A stretch of DNA of 43,560 bases from Pseudoramibacter faecis (GCF_036289405.1 NZ_JAYFFI010000018.1:1-43560); one strand, 5' to 3'; shown: positions 16,710 through 25,349, counted from the stretch's first letter. Numbers and translations: made by a program. The notes: a model not told the origin generated them from the sequence alone.

Positions 16710-17000
16710 ATGAACGTAAAGGCTTATCTTGAAATCACTATGACCATCAATCCGGAAAACCGTCCCGCTGCCGCCAAGGTCTACACCGACTACCGTCAGC
16801 CGTTCCTTGACACCATCGAAGGCGCGCTGACAAAGGAACTGCTCATCCGTGACGAGGATGTGCAGGTCATCCACGGCTTCGACAGCATGGAACACGCAAA
16901 GGCGTATCTTGACACCGACCTGTTCAAGAATGACGTTGTCGCAGGACTTCAGCCGACATGGGCTGCCGATCCTGACATCCGCTTCTATAAGGTTGCGTAA
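16710..17000 (+). CDS. Small putative monooxygenase-like (ABM-fold) protein
   Basis: A protein of 96 residues from ATG 16710, with GGAGG 7 bases upstream. The sequence alternates short strands and helices (MNVKAYLEITMTI, VYTDYRQPFLDTIEGA, DVQVIHGFDSMEHAKAYLDT), as in small dimeric alpha-beta barrel proteins related to antibiotic-biosynthesis monooxygenases. It is divergent from the HxlR gene, a common arrangement for detoxification modules. The enzymatic role is unproven, and a stress-response protein without catalysis is also possible. Confidence 0.7.
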   Translation: MNVKAYLEITMTINPENRPAAAKVYTDYRQPFLDTIEGALTKELLIRDEDVQVIHGFDSMEHAKAYLDTDLFKNDVVAGLQPTWAADPDIRFYKVA

Positions 17001-17060
17001 ATCCGATCATAGTACCACGGCGTCCTGCTCCGTTGTCCTTTTATGGATAGCGGAGCATTT

Positions 17061-17644
17061 TTATATTGCGTCATCTCCGTTCTCCATCTCCTGAAACTCC
17101 ACATACACACGAGCGGATTTCTTGTCCTCGACCGTGACCGGGTGCTTGCTGTCGCCCGCGGCAGAGTATTGGAAAAATCCGTCCTTGTCCATCGCCGCGC
17201 TGTTTTTCAGGCACTCCCCCGTGGATGCCAGAAGGTCGAGCCCGTCTCCTGCGGACACGGCAGATTTGAACGTCGCCTTATGCGCGCCCGCGCCGAGAGC
17301 AAGCGTCACACTGCCCGCCGCCATGCTGTGGTTCGGGTAGATTTTCCAGTCAAGCCCCGTGGATGTCTTTCCGAGGTTGAAGATGACGAATGTGGCGCTG
17401 CCCCGGACGATTCCGTTAAAGAACCGCTTTCCGTTGACAGAGTAATCGTCGTTTGTGTCGTACTCTTCGAGGGTGGTTTCCGTATTGATGACATAGCGGA
17501 GAGCCGGTCGCCTTCCTGTAGCATGAGGTCGGTAAACCAAAACGTCCCCTTACAGTCAGCTATCACAGGCTTCACGGTCAGGCTGACCGCCCGCTTGTCC
17601 TGCTTTTTCGTTATCGTGTCTGTAAAGCGCGTAAAATCAGCCAT
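17061..17644 (-). pseudogene. Phage structural (tail-associated) protein, frameshifted
   Basis: The N-terminal part (MADFTRFTDTITKKQDKRAV through FWFTDLMLQEGDRL) lies in one frame. From about 17500 the protein continues in another frame (YVINTETTLEEYDTNDDYSV to VTVEDKKSARVYVEFQEMEN). One small indel near 17500 would rejoin them. The beta-rich sequence and neighbouring lysis genes suggest a tail or baseplate-associated protein of a Clostridia phage, but I cannot name a family. Its C-terminal end is the source of the 89-bp repeat. Confidence 0.6.
17082..17170. repeat. 89-bp direct repeat, copy B
   Basis: This is the partner of 16051-16139, with 8 mismatches over 89 bases. It lies inside the phage structural pseudogene and is therefore probably the original copy. 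Confidence 0.9.
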
Positions 17645-17729
17645 GTCAGTTACCGTCCAGCGTCCACTTTATCTCGGAAACGTGTCCTACTCGGCTGGAG
17701 GAACGGTAAGCTGCAAAAAGAAGGATGTG

Positions 17730-17975
17730 TTAGCCCTGCAGTTGACCACATACAAAGATTACTCCGATGATTTGTGCAAGGGGTTCTCCATAGCCGAAAA
17801 GCTGCTTCAGGAGGAGCGAATTTTCTCAAGCCGCGACCTTCCCTGCAGTACCATACCGGGCATCGGTCCCATCAATGGTTGAATGATCCTCGGAGAGATC
17901 GGTGACATTAACCACTTCTCAAAGCCTCGCAAGTTGCTTGCCTTTGCGGGTCTTGATCCATTCGTCTACCGATCC
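17730..17975 (+). pseudogene. Remnant of an IS110 family transposase
   Basis: The plus-strand frame reads LPCSTIPGIGPING-stop and then MILGEIGDINHFSKPRKLLA followed by FAGLDPFVYRSGKF. This is the conserved C-terminal Transposase_20 region of IS110 elements (IPGIG...GAMILAEIGD...LLAFAGL.P). An in-frame TGA at 17881-17883 stands where Ala is usual, and both ends of the gene are missing. The last part is covered in antisense by the 3' end of the serine recombinase. Confidence 0.75.
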
Positions 17976-19604
17976 GGCAAATTTCCCGATATCGTTGAAA
18001 TAGACTTCGATACGCTGAACGGCATATTTTGCTCTTTTGACATCTCGCTCATGCACAACGATTTTACTGATAAACTCATTGATGGCGGTGGGGGTCAGTT
18101 CTTTAAAGTCTGAATAGCTTTCTGCCAGTTTGATAAAGTTCTTTGCTCTTTGGTTGGCGTTTTCAAATTCGGATAAGCGTTCCTCGATTTTCTCTTGCTC
18201 TGCTTTCAAAGTGTAATATTCTTCTGCATATTTCCCCGATAGCAGTTCATAGCGTTTTGGCTCGATATTTCCCAGTGCATTATCTTCATACAACTTATTC
18301 ATCACTCTTTCTATCTGTTCCATTCTATCTGTGATTTGTGGAATACGCTTTTGCTGTTTCTTGATTTCTTCCGTCTGTTCTTTAGCAAGACTGCTTTTTA
18401 CCAATGCTTCAAATTCTTCTTTATTTGCTAATGAATACTGTGCTATTTTTCGCAAAACCTCTGTTAGATTTTCCATCACATCATCGACATCAATGCGGTG
18501 GGGAGAATGGCATTTAGGATGTTTTGCTTTTCCTTTGACATATTCACTGCAATAGGTTACATGCTGTACCTTATTGTTCTTGTGTATGGTGCGTATGTGC
18601 ATTTTTGTACCGCAATCTTTACAGTACATCAACCCCGATAGTGCGTGAATTTCTCCATCTCCGTTTGGTCTTTTGACAGGTGCGTTTTTTAATATCCGCT
18701 GTACATTTTCATAGGTGGCTCGGTCTATGATTGGTTCGTGTACATCAGGGATTATTTGCCACTTATCTTTATCTACATAGTGATTTCTTTTATCTTTATA
18801 ATGCTTCTCGGTTTTGAAGTTAACTACATCGCCACAATACTCCTGCCTTTTCAGTATGTGTGTTAGGGTTGCTTTGTTCCAGTTATAGCGGTTTTCTTCA
18901 TTGAGCGGTCTGCTTTTTGCCGTTCCTCTGTCTTGCTGTTTCACATAAAAGGTCGGGGTGAGTATTTCTTTCTCTTTCAAGTGAACAGCTATCTGATTGC
19001 GGTTTTTCCCCTCCATAAAGAGCGTAAAAATGAGTTTTACAACTTCGGCAGCTTCTTTATCGACGATCCAAAAATCTTTGTCATCAGGGTCTTTGATATA
19101 ACCATAGGGGGCTTCTGTTGCGACGGGCTTTCCGCTTGCTCCTTTGGTCTTAATTCCCGTTTTAACTTTCTTGCTGATGTCCCTTGCATATCACTCCGAC
19201 ATAATATTGATAAAGGGAGCAAACGCCAATGTATTTTGATCTTTGCTGTCGATCCCGTTGTTGATGGCAATAAAGCGTACATTGTTTCTTCGGAATATCT
19301 CCATCGCGTTTCCAACTTGAAGATAATCTCGTCCCCATCTTGTCATATCTTTCATAATGACAATGCCGATTTTTCCGTTTTCTACATCGCTTATCATCTG
19401 TGTGTAAGCACTGCGGTCAAAGAACCTGCCGCTTTCATCATCGTCGATATAGCGGCGAATGTTCATCAGCTTATGCCCTCTTGCATATCTCTCTAAAAAT
19501 GCCTTTTGATTGACGATACTGTTGCTCTCGCCGCCGTCCCTGTCCTCATCACCAACTGAAAGGCGGGAGTATAGCGCAGTGATTTTGGTTGCATATTCTA
19601 TCAT
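17919..19604 (-). pseudogene. Large serine recombinase, interrupted by an in-frame TGA
   Basis: ATG 19604 with GGAGG upstream gives MIEYATKITALYSRLSVGDE. Its LYSRLS holds the catalytic serine of the resolvase domain, followed by RYIDDDESGRFFDR and MKDMTRWGRDYL. At 19193..19191 a TGA replaces what is normally Trp in the motif EWYARD (here MSE-stop-YARDISKKVK). The same frame then continues with the recombinase domain, a zinc-ribbon (MYCKDCGTKMHIRT...YCSEY...C), a long coiled coil and the end RIEVYFNDIGKF. The last ~19 residues (AGSVDEWIKTRKGKQLARL) are read from antisense IS110 sequence, so the native tail was replaced. Without read-through only a 137-residue catalytic fragment is made. The gene is clearly more AT-rich than its surroundings. 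Confidence 0.85.
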
Positions 19605-19652
19605 GGCGTTATCCTCCTTTGCGTCCATATATTCGTCCTTACAGTTGATAAT

Positions 19653-19892
19653 ATGTACCCCCGGCGAAAAGCCGGATATCCGGGGCTGTTTTACAACGCC
19701 GCGTTCCTGACGGCGGCCTGCTTTGCCGTCGGGGATTTCTTCGCCTTTTCGATGCAATTTCATCCGGCGATCGCCGTGCCGCTGATGGTGGGCAAGCTGA
19801 TCACCGGATTGGTCAGTCTGGCGATCGCCATTGCGATTTCCCAGGGCGATCAAATGGAAGCGGTGCCCGAAGCGGCTTTGCCGACCGACTGA
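19653..19892 (+). pseudogene. eutH: C-terminal fragment of the EutH-like permease
   Basis: From about 19665 the frame reads AGYPGLFYNAAFLTAACFAV, then GDFFAFSMQFHPAIAVPLMV and GKLITGLVSLAIAIAIS. This matches the C-terminal membrane region of EutH (..NAAF..SA.F..GDH.AF...F.P....P..VGKL..G). It has no ribosome-binding site. It continues the fragment at 13427 on the same strand, on the other side of the element. It ends just before a terminator, as an intact 3' end would. Confidence 0.65.
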
Positions 19893-19921
19893 AACCGCCG
19901 ATTGATTTATTTGATTGCAAA

Positions 19922-19959
19922 AAAAGCGCCGTTTTCCCCTTTGGGAAAGCGGCGCTTTT
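19922..19959. terminator. Bidirectional terminator
   Basis: Arms at 19922-19938 and 19943-19959 pair over 17 bases with one G-T pair. They carry AAAA at one end and TTTT at the other. It serves the convergent eutH remnant (plus) and the polymer-forming protein gene (minus). Confidence 0.9.
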
Positions 19960-19968
19960 GGGTCAGAT

Positions 19969-21162
19969 TTAAAGATCGGACGGATCGCTGGATGCTTTCG
20001 GCGCGTCAGGCGACTGTTTGCGCAGGCGATGGGCCCACAGCCAAAGCAGGACCGTGCCGGCGAGATAAGCGCAGGATGCAAAGATCAGCACGGGACCGAT
20101 CACGGGAATCTGCTCGAACAGGGAGAGCGCACAGGCGCCGAGAATCGCCGTGAGCCAATGGTTTTGCCTCGGGAAGATAAGTCGGCCGAAGGCGGCGCCG
20201 GTAAAGGCGTTGGCCGGCAAGGCCAGCGCCGCGAAGCTCAGCAGCGCAAAGGCGGCCACCGGAAGGCCGATGAAGGTCAGGCAGGCAATGAGCGCGGCCG
20301 GCACGATGAGCAGCAAAGCGACGAGGCCCGGCACGATGGGCTGCCATTTCTTTTCCCGGGTGAGGCGGGCGGCATTATCTAATGCTGGGGTGGCAAACAC
20401 CACAATCAAAACGGCCATCAAAGCCGAGGCCAAAAGCCAGTACACGATGGAGCGGCCCTTCTTGGCGGCGGCTGCGTGGGCAAGCTGCTGTGCGCTGCGG
20501 TCGTTATCCGCCTTGTGGAAGGTCATGCTGCCCACTGCGGCGCCCTTGGGAATCGCGGGGCGTTGCTTGGCAGTTACCTTCAGGGTGCCGGTGATTTTGG
20601 CGTCGGCGCCGATGATCACCGTGCTGGCATCCAGGGTGACGTCGCCGTCGACCTGACCGTTAAAGGTGACGGTTTCGCCGGCGAGGTTAGCAGCCTGGGC
20701 TTTGCCGGAAAAAGTAACGCGTTGACCGCTGGCATAAAGACCGGCGGTTTTGGTCTTGCGGTCAATGGCGATGCTTTGCCCGCCGACAGTGATGTTGCGG
20801 CGGACGGTCAGCTGACGCAGACTCAGATTTTGACCGGCGGCACGCAGACTGCCGCCGATGCGGGTGTTCGTCAGGGCGATGGTGCTGCCGGCAACAAAGG
20901 CCGAGCCGCCAATGCGGGCGCTGTCGGCACTGATCGATTGGCCGGCAGCGAAAAAATCACCGCCGACCTGCCGATCGGTCAGGGTGACATCGGCGTCGGC
21001 CGATAACAAATCGCTGCGAACATCGGTTGTCAGTTGGCTGCTGAAGACATTGCCGGCGCTGTCGGTGGTGTTGGCCGCCGCGAAAACCGGCATGGCAAGG
21101 GTGAGGCCAATAGCCAAAATGGCCAAGCCAGCTAAAATCGGACGGGGTTTTAAAAGTTTCAT
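19969..21162 (-). CDS. Polymer-forming (bactofilin-like) membrane protein
   Basis: A protein of 397 residues. The N-terminal segment PILAGLAILAIGLTLAMPVFAAA is a signal peptide or anchor. Residues about 45-210 are short repeating units (RQVGGDFFAAGQSISADSAR, IGGSAFVAGSTIALTNTR, IGGSLRAAGQNLSLRQLTV). They predict a right-handed beta-helix like bactofilin/polymer-forming proteins. The C-terminal third has about four membrane segments (IVYWLLASALMAVLIVVF and others). It probably sits in the membrane with the beta-helix outside the cell and may help shape the envelope; the exact role is unknown. AGGAGG lies upstream of ATG 21162. Confidence 0.8.
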   Translation of the reverse strand: MKLLKPRPILAGLAILAIGLTLAMPVFAAANTTDSAGNVFSSQLTTDVRSDLLSADADVTLTDRQVGGDFFAAGQSISADSARIGGSAFVAGSTIALTNTRIGGSLRAAGQNLSLRQLTVRRNITVGGQSIAIDRKTKTAGLYASGQRVTFSGKAQAANLAGETVTFNGQVDGDVTLDASTVIIGADAKITGTLKVTAKQRPAIPKGAAVGSMTFHKADNDRSAQQLAHAAAAKKGRSIVYWLLASALMAVLIVVFATPALDNAARLTREKKWQPIVPGLVALLLIVPAALIACLTFIGLPVAAFALLSFAALALPANAFTGAAFGRLIFPRQNHWLTAILGACALSLFEQIPVIGPVLIFASCAYLAGTVLLWLWAHRLRKQSPDAPKASSDPSDL

Positions 21163-21256
21163 AAGACCTCCTCTGAATCCATAATTTAAATTAAAGAAAT
21201 TTAGTTAAGCTTAGCACGACAAACGGAAGAAGTCAAATGCGATTAAGCTGGCGCCG

Positions 21257-21286
21257 TTGCACTTTGGCGCCCGATTTTGCTATAAT
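21257..21286 (+). promoter_or_regulatory. Promoter of the HAD hydrolase gene
   Basis: TTGCAC (21257-21262) and TATAAT (21281-21286) with an 18-base spacer lie about 50 bases upstream of ATG 21337. Confidence 0.75.
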
Positions 21287-21336
21287 AGAGAGCGTTCTGC
21301 CGCGGAGCAGAAAATTTGAAATGAAAGAGGCGAATC

Positions 21337-22182
21337 ATGCGTCATAAAATTTTATTTTTTGATGTCGACGGCACCCTGGTGAATTTTGATCGGCAGCTGC
21401 CGGCGTCAGCGGCGAAGGCGCTGCACGCGGCCCGGGCGGCGGGGCATCGCTTGATTCTTTGCACCGGGCGCAGCCAGTCTCAGATTTATCCCTTTCTGAA
21501 GACCTTTGGCTTTGACGGTATGGTCGGTGCGGCGGGCAGCCACATTATTTTGGACGGCAGGGAGGTGGCTCACCACACCTTCGGGGAGCAGCGGCTGGCG
21601 CCGCTGGTGGCCATGCTCAACGAGAAGGGTGTGCCCATGCTGCTGCAGACGGCCGGAGGCGGCGTTTTGACGCCGGATGCTGTGACGGCTCTGGGACAGT
21701 TTCGCCTGTTCCAAACGGATCCCGCCCGCCCGCTGGCGGCGGCGATTCGCGAGGCTATCGGTCCGATGCGCATCGATCCCGACCGAGCGGCCTATGCGGC
21801 GCATTACGGCGAGACGGAGTGTCTGGTGTATTGCAACGCGCCGATGGATCACCGGGCGATGGATGCGGCGCTGGCGCCATTGGGACTGGCGGCGACGCCC
21901 AGCAGCTTGGAGCCGGCGGACGAGCACACCGGTGAGATCACTCTGCGCGATGTGAGCAAGGCGGTGGGGATGCAGGAGCTTTTGACGGCGATGGACGCCG
22001 ACGCGGCGGACACGATTGCTTTTGGAGACGGCCCCAACGATCTTGAGATGCTGGCTTTTGCCGGCATCGGGGTGGCTATGGGCAACGGCGTGGCGGCGGC
22101 CAAAGAGGCCGCCGATATGGTTACGGCTGACATCGATGACGACGGACTGGCCAGGGCCATGGCCCGGCTGAGATTGGTATAA
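21337..22182 (+). CDS. Cof-type HAD-IIB family phosphatase
   Basis: A protein of 281 residues. Motif I is FFDVDGTLVNFD (nucleophile Asp9, Asp11), motif II is ILCTGR, and the C-terminal motif is IAFGDGPNDLEMLAFAGIGV. Together they define the Cof/HAD-IIB group with the large type-IIB cap (about residues 85-195). These Mg-dependent cytosolic phosphatases act on sugar phosphates, FMN or pyridoxal phosphate; the substrate cannot be told. It is a single-gene unit with its own promoter and a very strong terminator. Confidence 0.93.
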   Translation: MRHKILFFDVDGTLVNFDRQLPASAAKALHAARAAGHRLILCTGRSQSQIYPFLKTFGFDGMVGAAGSHIILDGREVAHHTFGEQRLAPLVAMLNEKGVPMLLQTAGGGVLTPDAVTALGQFRLFQTDPARPLAAAIREAIGPMRIDPDRAAYAAHYGETECLVYCNAPMDHRAMDAALAPLGLAATPSSLEPADEHTGEITLRDVSKAVGMQELLTAMDADAADTIAFGDGPNDLEMLAFAGIGVAMGNGVAAAKEAADMVTADIDDDGLARAMARLRLV

Positions 22183-22234
22183 CGCACCAAAAAACCGGAA
22201 CATCCGTGGTGAGATGTTCCGGTTTTTTGGTGCG
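22183..22234. terminator. Strong bidirectional terminator with 22-bp stem
   Basis: Arms at 22183-22204 and 22213-22234 pair perfectly over 22 bases around an 8-base loop. Internal A6/T6 tracts allow termination in both directions. It separates the HAD gene (plus) from the Rrf2 gene (minus). Confidence 0.95.
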
Positions 22235-22246
22235 TTGCGCTGCCGA

Positions 22247-22684
22247 TCAGGCATGTGCGGCGAGTCGGGTCTCCAAATCGGCCAGCAGATCGGCCAAGGT
22301 GGTCGCGGCCAGGCTTGCCGCCATGGCCCGAGCGGCTGCCGTCAGTTTATCGTCGAGGACTGCGTGCACATTGCGTCCCACCGGGCAGTCGGGGTTGGGA
22401 TTTTTGTGAAAGTGAAACAGCGGTTTGTCGCGGCCTTCCACAGCGTTAAAAATGTCCAGCAGGGTGATGGTTTCCGGCGCCTTTAAAAGACGGGCGCCGC
22501 CGATCCCGGCTTCCACCTGCACCAGGCCCGCGCGCTTGAGCTGGCCTAAAATATTGCGGATGATCACCGGATTGACGTTGACGCTGCCAGCAAGAAAGCG
22601 GGAGGTGGTTTTGGCTTGGCCTTCAAAGGTAACGATCGCCAGCAGGATATGGGTGGCGATGGTGGTTCGGGATGAAAAGGGCAT
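22247..22684 (-). CDS. Rrf2 family transcriptional regulator
   Basis: A protein of 145 residues. The N-terminal winged helix (ATHILLAIVTFEGQAKTTSR, then FLAGSVNVNPVIIRNILGQL and GLVQVEAGIGGARLL) and the ITLLDIFNAVEG helix are typical of Rrf2. Iron-sulfur-sensing members have three cysteines near residues 90-105. Here only one remains (NPDCPVGRN), so it is unlikely to bind a [2Fe-2S] cluster like IscR and may belong to the YwnA-like, redox or thiol-sensing group. It stands alone on the minus strand; its targets are not evident. Confidence 0.9.
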   Translation of the reverse strand: MPFSSRTTIATHILLAIVTFEGQAKTTSRFLAGSVNVNPVIIRNILGQLKRAGLVQVEAGIGGARLLKAPETITLLDIFNAVEGRDKPLFHFHKNPNPDCPVGRNVHAVLDDKLTAAARAMAASLAATTLADLLADLETRLAAHA

Positions 22685-22782
22685 AGCGTTCTCCTTTGCG
22701 CCGGCAGTGCCGGCGACCGTGCTTATTGACGGGATTTATTGTATCAAAAGGGAGCTGTTGCCGCAATGGTTACAGGGAAAAA

Positions 22783-23682
22783 TCAATCCGGGAGCGCATT
22801 GGAGGCGGTGACCAGTTCGACGCTGACGGCCTCGATCTGATCCGAGAGCACGGAGTGGCGGTTCCACAGGATGGTGAAATCGTGGTTGACTTTAAAGTCT
22901 GTCAGGGGAATGGTGCGCAGCGTGCCGCGGGCCAGGGCCTCTTCCGCCGCGGTCTGATAGAGAAAGGAGATGCCGCAGTCCCGTTCGAGCAGGGCGATGA
23001 TGGCGTGCATATTGCCAACCTCGACAAAATGAGTGAAGTCGGTGACGGCCAGCCCCATGACGGCCAGGCTGCGCTCCAGAATGGCACGGGTACCGGAGCC
23101 CGTCTCCCGGATCAGAATGCGTTCGCCGAGCAGATCCCGGGTGGTGCGAATGGGCCGGGTAAAGCGATGGCCGGCGGCGCACACGGGGATATAAGGCACA
23201 CTGCGGTAGACGCGCTTTTCATAATAGCCGGGATCGTGATATCCCTCTACCACGGCGAAGTCGATGCGGCCGTGATTCAGATCGGCGAGGAGCTTTTGCG
23301 TGTTGCCGTAGCGCACCCGCAGGTCTGTGCGGGGATGGCGGCGAATAAAGGCGGCCATGGGCGCAATGAGATCAAACTCGCCGATGGTCATCGTCACGCC
23401 GAAGGTCAGCCGGTGGCGGCCCGGGCGGCTTTCGCGGATCCGGGTGCGGATCCGGGCCTCGTCGTTGCACATGGTTGTCATCGCATCGCGCAGAATGCGT
23501 CCGGCGGCGGTCAGCTGCAGTTTTTTCCCTTCCCGGGAAAAGAGCGTCTCGCCGAATTCGGCCTCGAGGGCGTGGATTTGCTGAGAGACGGCCGGCTGGG
23601 TGATGTGCATGGTTTCGGCGGTTTTGGAAAAATTCAGCGTCTCGCAGGCGGTTAAGAAGGTGTAAATTTTAAAATCGAGCAC
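22783..23682 (-). CDS. LysR family transcriptional regulator
   Basis: A protein of 299 residues starting at GTG 23682, with GGAGG upstream. The N-terminal helix-turn-helix (FLTACETLNFSKTAETMHIT, then QPAVSQQIHALE) and the periplasmic-binding-like effector domain are complete. It is divergent from the YeiH exporter gene, a typical LysR arrangement; CysL-like regulators often sit next to yeiH. It therefore probably activates the exporter in response to a small anion such as sulfite or a sulfur compound. That ligand is inferred from known LysR-yeiH neighbourhoods. Confidence 0.92.
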   Translation of the reverse strand: MLDFKIYTFLTACETLNFSKTAETMHITQPAVSQQIHALEAEFGETLFSREGKKLQLTAAGRILRDAMTTMCNDEARIRTRIRESRPGRHRLTFGVTMTIGEFDLIAPMAAFIRRHPRTDLRVRYGNTQKLLADLNHGRIDFAVVEGYHDPGYYEKRVYRSVPYIPVCAAGHRFTRPIRTTRDLLGERILIRETGSGTRAILERSLAVMGLAVTDFTHFVEVGNMHAIIALLERDCGISFLYQTAAEEALARGTLRTIPLTDFKVNHDFTILWNRHSVLSDQIEAVSVELVTASNALPD

Positions 23683-23774
23683 GGTATCCTCCGATATAAT
23701 AGGGTGTCATCGGTCTGTTTGAGCCGATGCCCGGGGATGCAGCCAAAGGGGCTGTAATGATTATCATAAATTTT

Positions 23775-23792
23775 ATTGATGATTGAATCAAT
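23775..23792. promoter_or_regulatory. Candidate LysR operator
   Basis: A perfect inverted repeat ATTGAT-N6-ATCAAT lies in the 184-base space between the divergent LysR and yeiH genes. It contains the T-N11-A pattern of LysR boxes. It lies about 35 bases upstream of a TATACT -10 candidate (23825-23830) for yeiH. Confidence 0.5.
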
Positions 23793-23866
23793 ATTTATTA
23801 TTTTATCTTTTGAAAAATTGTGATTATACTGGATTTAAAACAACGAGAAAGTTTGGAGGGACAACG

Positions 23867-24892
23867 ATGGATTGGATTCGAGAATATATTCGTGGCGTTT
23901 TGCTTTGTCTGGTGATCGCGCTGCCAAGCTGGTTTCTGGGGCAGGCCTTTCCGATTGTGGGCGGCCCGGTCATCGGGATTTTGCTGGGGATGATCGTTAC
24001 GCTGCTGATCAAAGATAAATCGGCTTTGAACGCGGGGATCGGCTTCGTGTCGAAAAAGGTGCTGCAGTACGCGGTGATTTTGCTGGGCTTCGGTCTGAAC
24101 CTGAGCGTGGTACTCGAGACCGGGCGTCAGTCGCTGCCGATCATCGCGGTGACCATCGCCACGTCACTGGTGCTGGCCTTTGCGCTCAGTCGGGCTTTTT
24201 ACATCCCCGGCAAGATTGCGACGCTGATCGGCGTGGGCTCTTCCATCTGCGGGGGATCGGCCATTGCGGCGACGGCGCCGGTGATCGACGCCGACGACGA
24301 GCAGGTGGCCCAGGCGATTTCCGTGATCTTTTTATTTAACCTGATCGCGGCGCTGATTTTCCCGACGCTGGGCAATCTCATCGGTTTTGCCCATGGCAGC
24401 GAAGCCTTCGGCATTTTCGCGGGGACCGCGGTGAACGACACCTCCTCGGTGACGGCGACGGCCTCCGTTTGGGACAGCATGCATCATCTGGGCAGCGCCA
24501 CGCTGGACAAAGCCGTCACGGTGAAGCTCACGCGAACACTGGCCATCATCCCGATCACCCTGGTGCTGGCGCTGCATCGGGCGCGCAGGGAGCAAAACGA
24601 AGATAATAGCTTCAGTTTTAAACGGGCGTTTCCGATGTTCATTTTGTATTTTGTGATCGCCTCGCTCATCACGACCATCTGTGTGCATTTCGGCGTGGAC
24701 GCGGCGGTTTTCAACCCGCTGAAGACCTTGAGCAAATTCTTTATCGTGCTGGCGATGACGGCGATCGGTTTGAATACTGATATTGTGAAGCTGGTGAAAA
24801 GCGGCGGCAAGCCAATTCTGCTGGGGTTTTGCTGTTGGGTGGGCATTGCCGTCATGAGTCTGATCATGCAGCATGTTACCGGGCTTTGGTAA
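23867..24892 (+). CDS. YeiH family putative sulfate/sulfite exporter
   Basis: A protein of 341 residues with about ten membrane segments, from ATG 23867 with GGAGGG upstream. Family signatures are VLQYAVILLGFGLNLSVVL, GVGSSICGGSAIAATAPVID, AGTAVNDTSSVTATA and FIVLAMTAIGLNTD. The YeiH (UPF0324) family is annotated as putative sulfate exporters, and some relatives lie in sulfonate-degradation clusters where sulfite must be expelled. The divergent LysR probably controls it. There is no direct link to the GREs in this window. Confidence 0.92.
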   Translation: MDWIREYIRGVLLCLVIALPSWFLGQAFPIVGGPVIGILLGMIVTLLIKDKSALNAGIGFVSKKVLQYAVILLGFGLNLSVVLETGRQSLPIIAVTIATSLVLAFALSRAFYIPGKIATLIGVGSSICGGSAIAATAPVIDADDEQVAQAISVIFLFNLIAALIFPTLGNLIGFAHGSEAFGIFAGTAVNDTSSVTATASVWDSMHHLGSATLDKAVTVKLTRTLAIIPITLVLALHRARREQNEDNSFSFKRAFPMFILYFVIASLITTICVHFGVDAAVFNPLKTLSKFFIVLAMTAIGLNTDIVKLVKSGGKPILLGFCCWVGIAVMSLIMQHVTGLW

Positions 24893-24992
24893 ATCGGGCG
24901 AGGAGGCAAAGGCCGGAAGGCGATGCGTCTGTGCGCGTTTTCCGGCCCTTGAAATTAAAAGAAGTTAGAATTGGATTTTTTTGAGATTTTTC

Positions 24993-25020
24993 TTGATTTA
25001 TCGCAATTACCTGCTATAAT
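24993..25020 (+). promoter_or_regulatory. Promoter of tRNA-Arg
   Basis: TTGATT (24993-24998), a 16-base spacer and TATAAT (25015-25020) lie 18 bases before the tRNA. Confidence 0.7.
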
Positions 25021-25038
25021 AGGTCAAGTAAGGTTGAT

Positions 25039-25115
25039 GCGCCAATAGCTCAGCTGGATAGAGCGTTCGGCTACGAACCGAAAGGGCAGGGGTTCGAATC
25101 CCTTTTGGCGCACCA
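25039..25115 (+). tRNA. tRNA-Arg (anticodon ACG)
   Basis: The cloverleaf is complete: acceptor stem GCGCCAA/TTGGCGC, D-arm with AGCTCAGCTGGATAGAGC, anticodon stem-loop TTCGG-CTACGAA-CCGAA with anticodon ACG, T-arm with GGTTCGAATCC, discriminator A and an encoded CCA end. It reads CGN arginine codons after A34 deamination. Confidence 0.97.
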
Positions 25116-25131
25116 CTTTGTAAGGTATTAT

Positions 25132-25155
25132 GCAGGTCTGAGGACCTGCTTTTTT
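25132..25155 (+). terminator. Terminator of tRNA-Arg
   Basis: Stem GCAGGTC/GACCTGC with a 4-base loop is followed by six T (25150-25155). Confidence 0.92.
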
Positions 25156-25349
25156 AATGCCGTGTTTGATGTCATAATCCCGTTATTCTGAAGAAGATGA
25201 GCGGTGAGAGTAGACATTATGCGTTGACCTGAAAAATAAATACCTCCCGAAACGGGATGAAAAAGTTATCAGCTTTATGGTTAGTATGGGCCGGCGGCGG
25301 ATTTTAGAGATATAATTAAAACCGACACTGCAATTTGGGAGGTGGTATT

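Larger units (their letters stand above)
13671..19652. mobile_element. Decayed prophage / integrative element inserted in eutH
   Basis: About 6 kb lie between two halves of an EutH-like gene. The contents, mostly on the minus strand, are a holin, a broken GH18 lysin, a phage structural pseudogene, a three-gene cargo, an IS110 remnant and a large serine recombinase with an in-frame stop next to the right end. The recombinase is visibly more AT-rich than both the phage genes and the chromosome, which points to at least two donors. No exact attachment-site duplication could be found by eye. The middle of eutH is gone, so a deletion accompanied or followed the insertion. Confidence 0.7.

Noticed and set aside
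24911..24947. Terminator after yeiH
   Set aside because: The hairpin GGCCGGAA/TTCCGGCC has a long loop and no T-run, so it is too weak to list as a terminator.
25156..25349. BirA operator before bioB
   Set aside because: No inverted repeat close to the known BirA consensus could be found.
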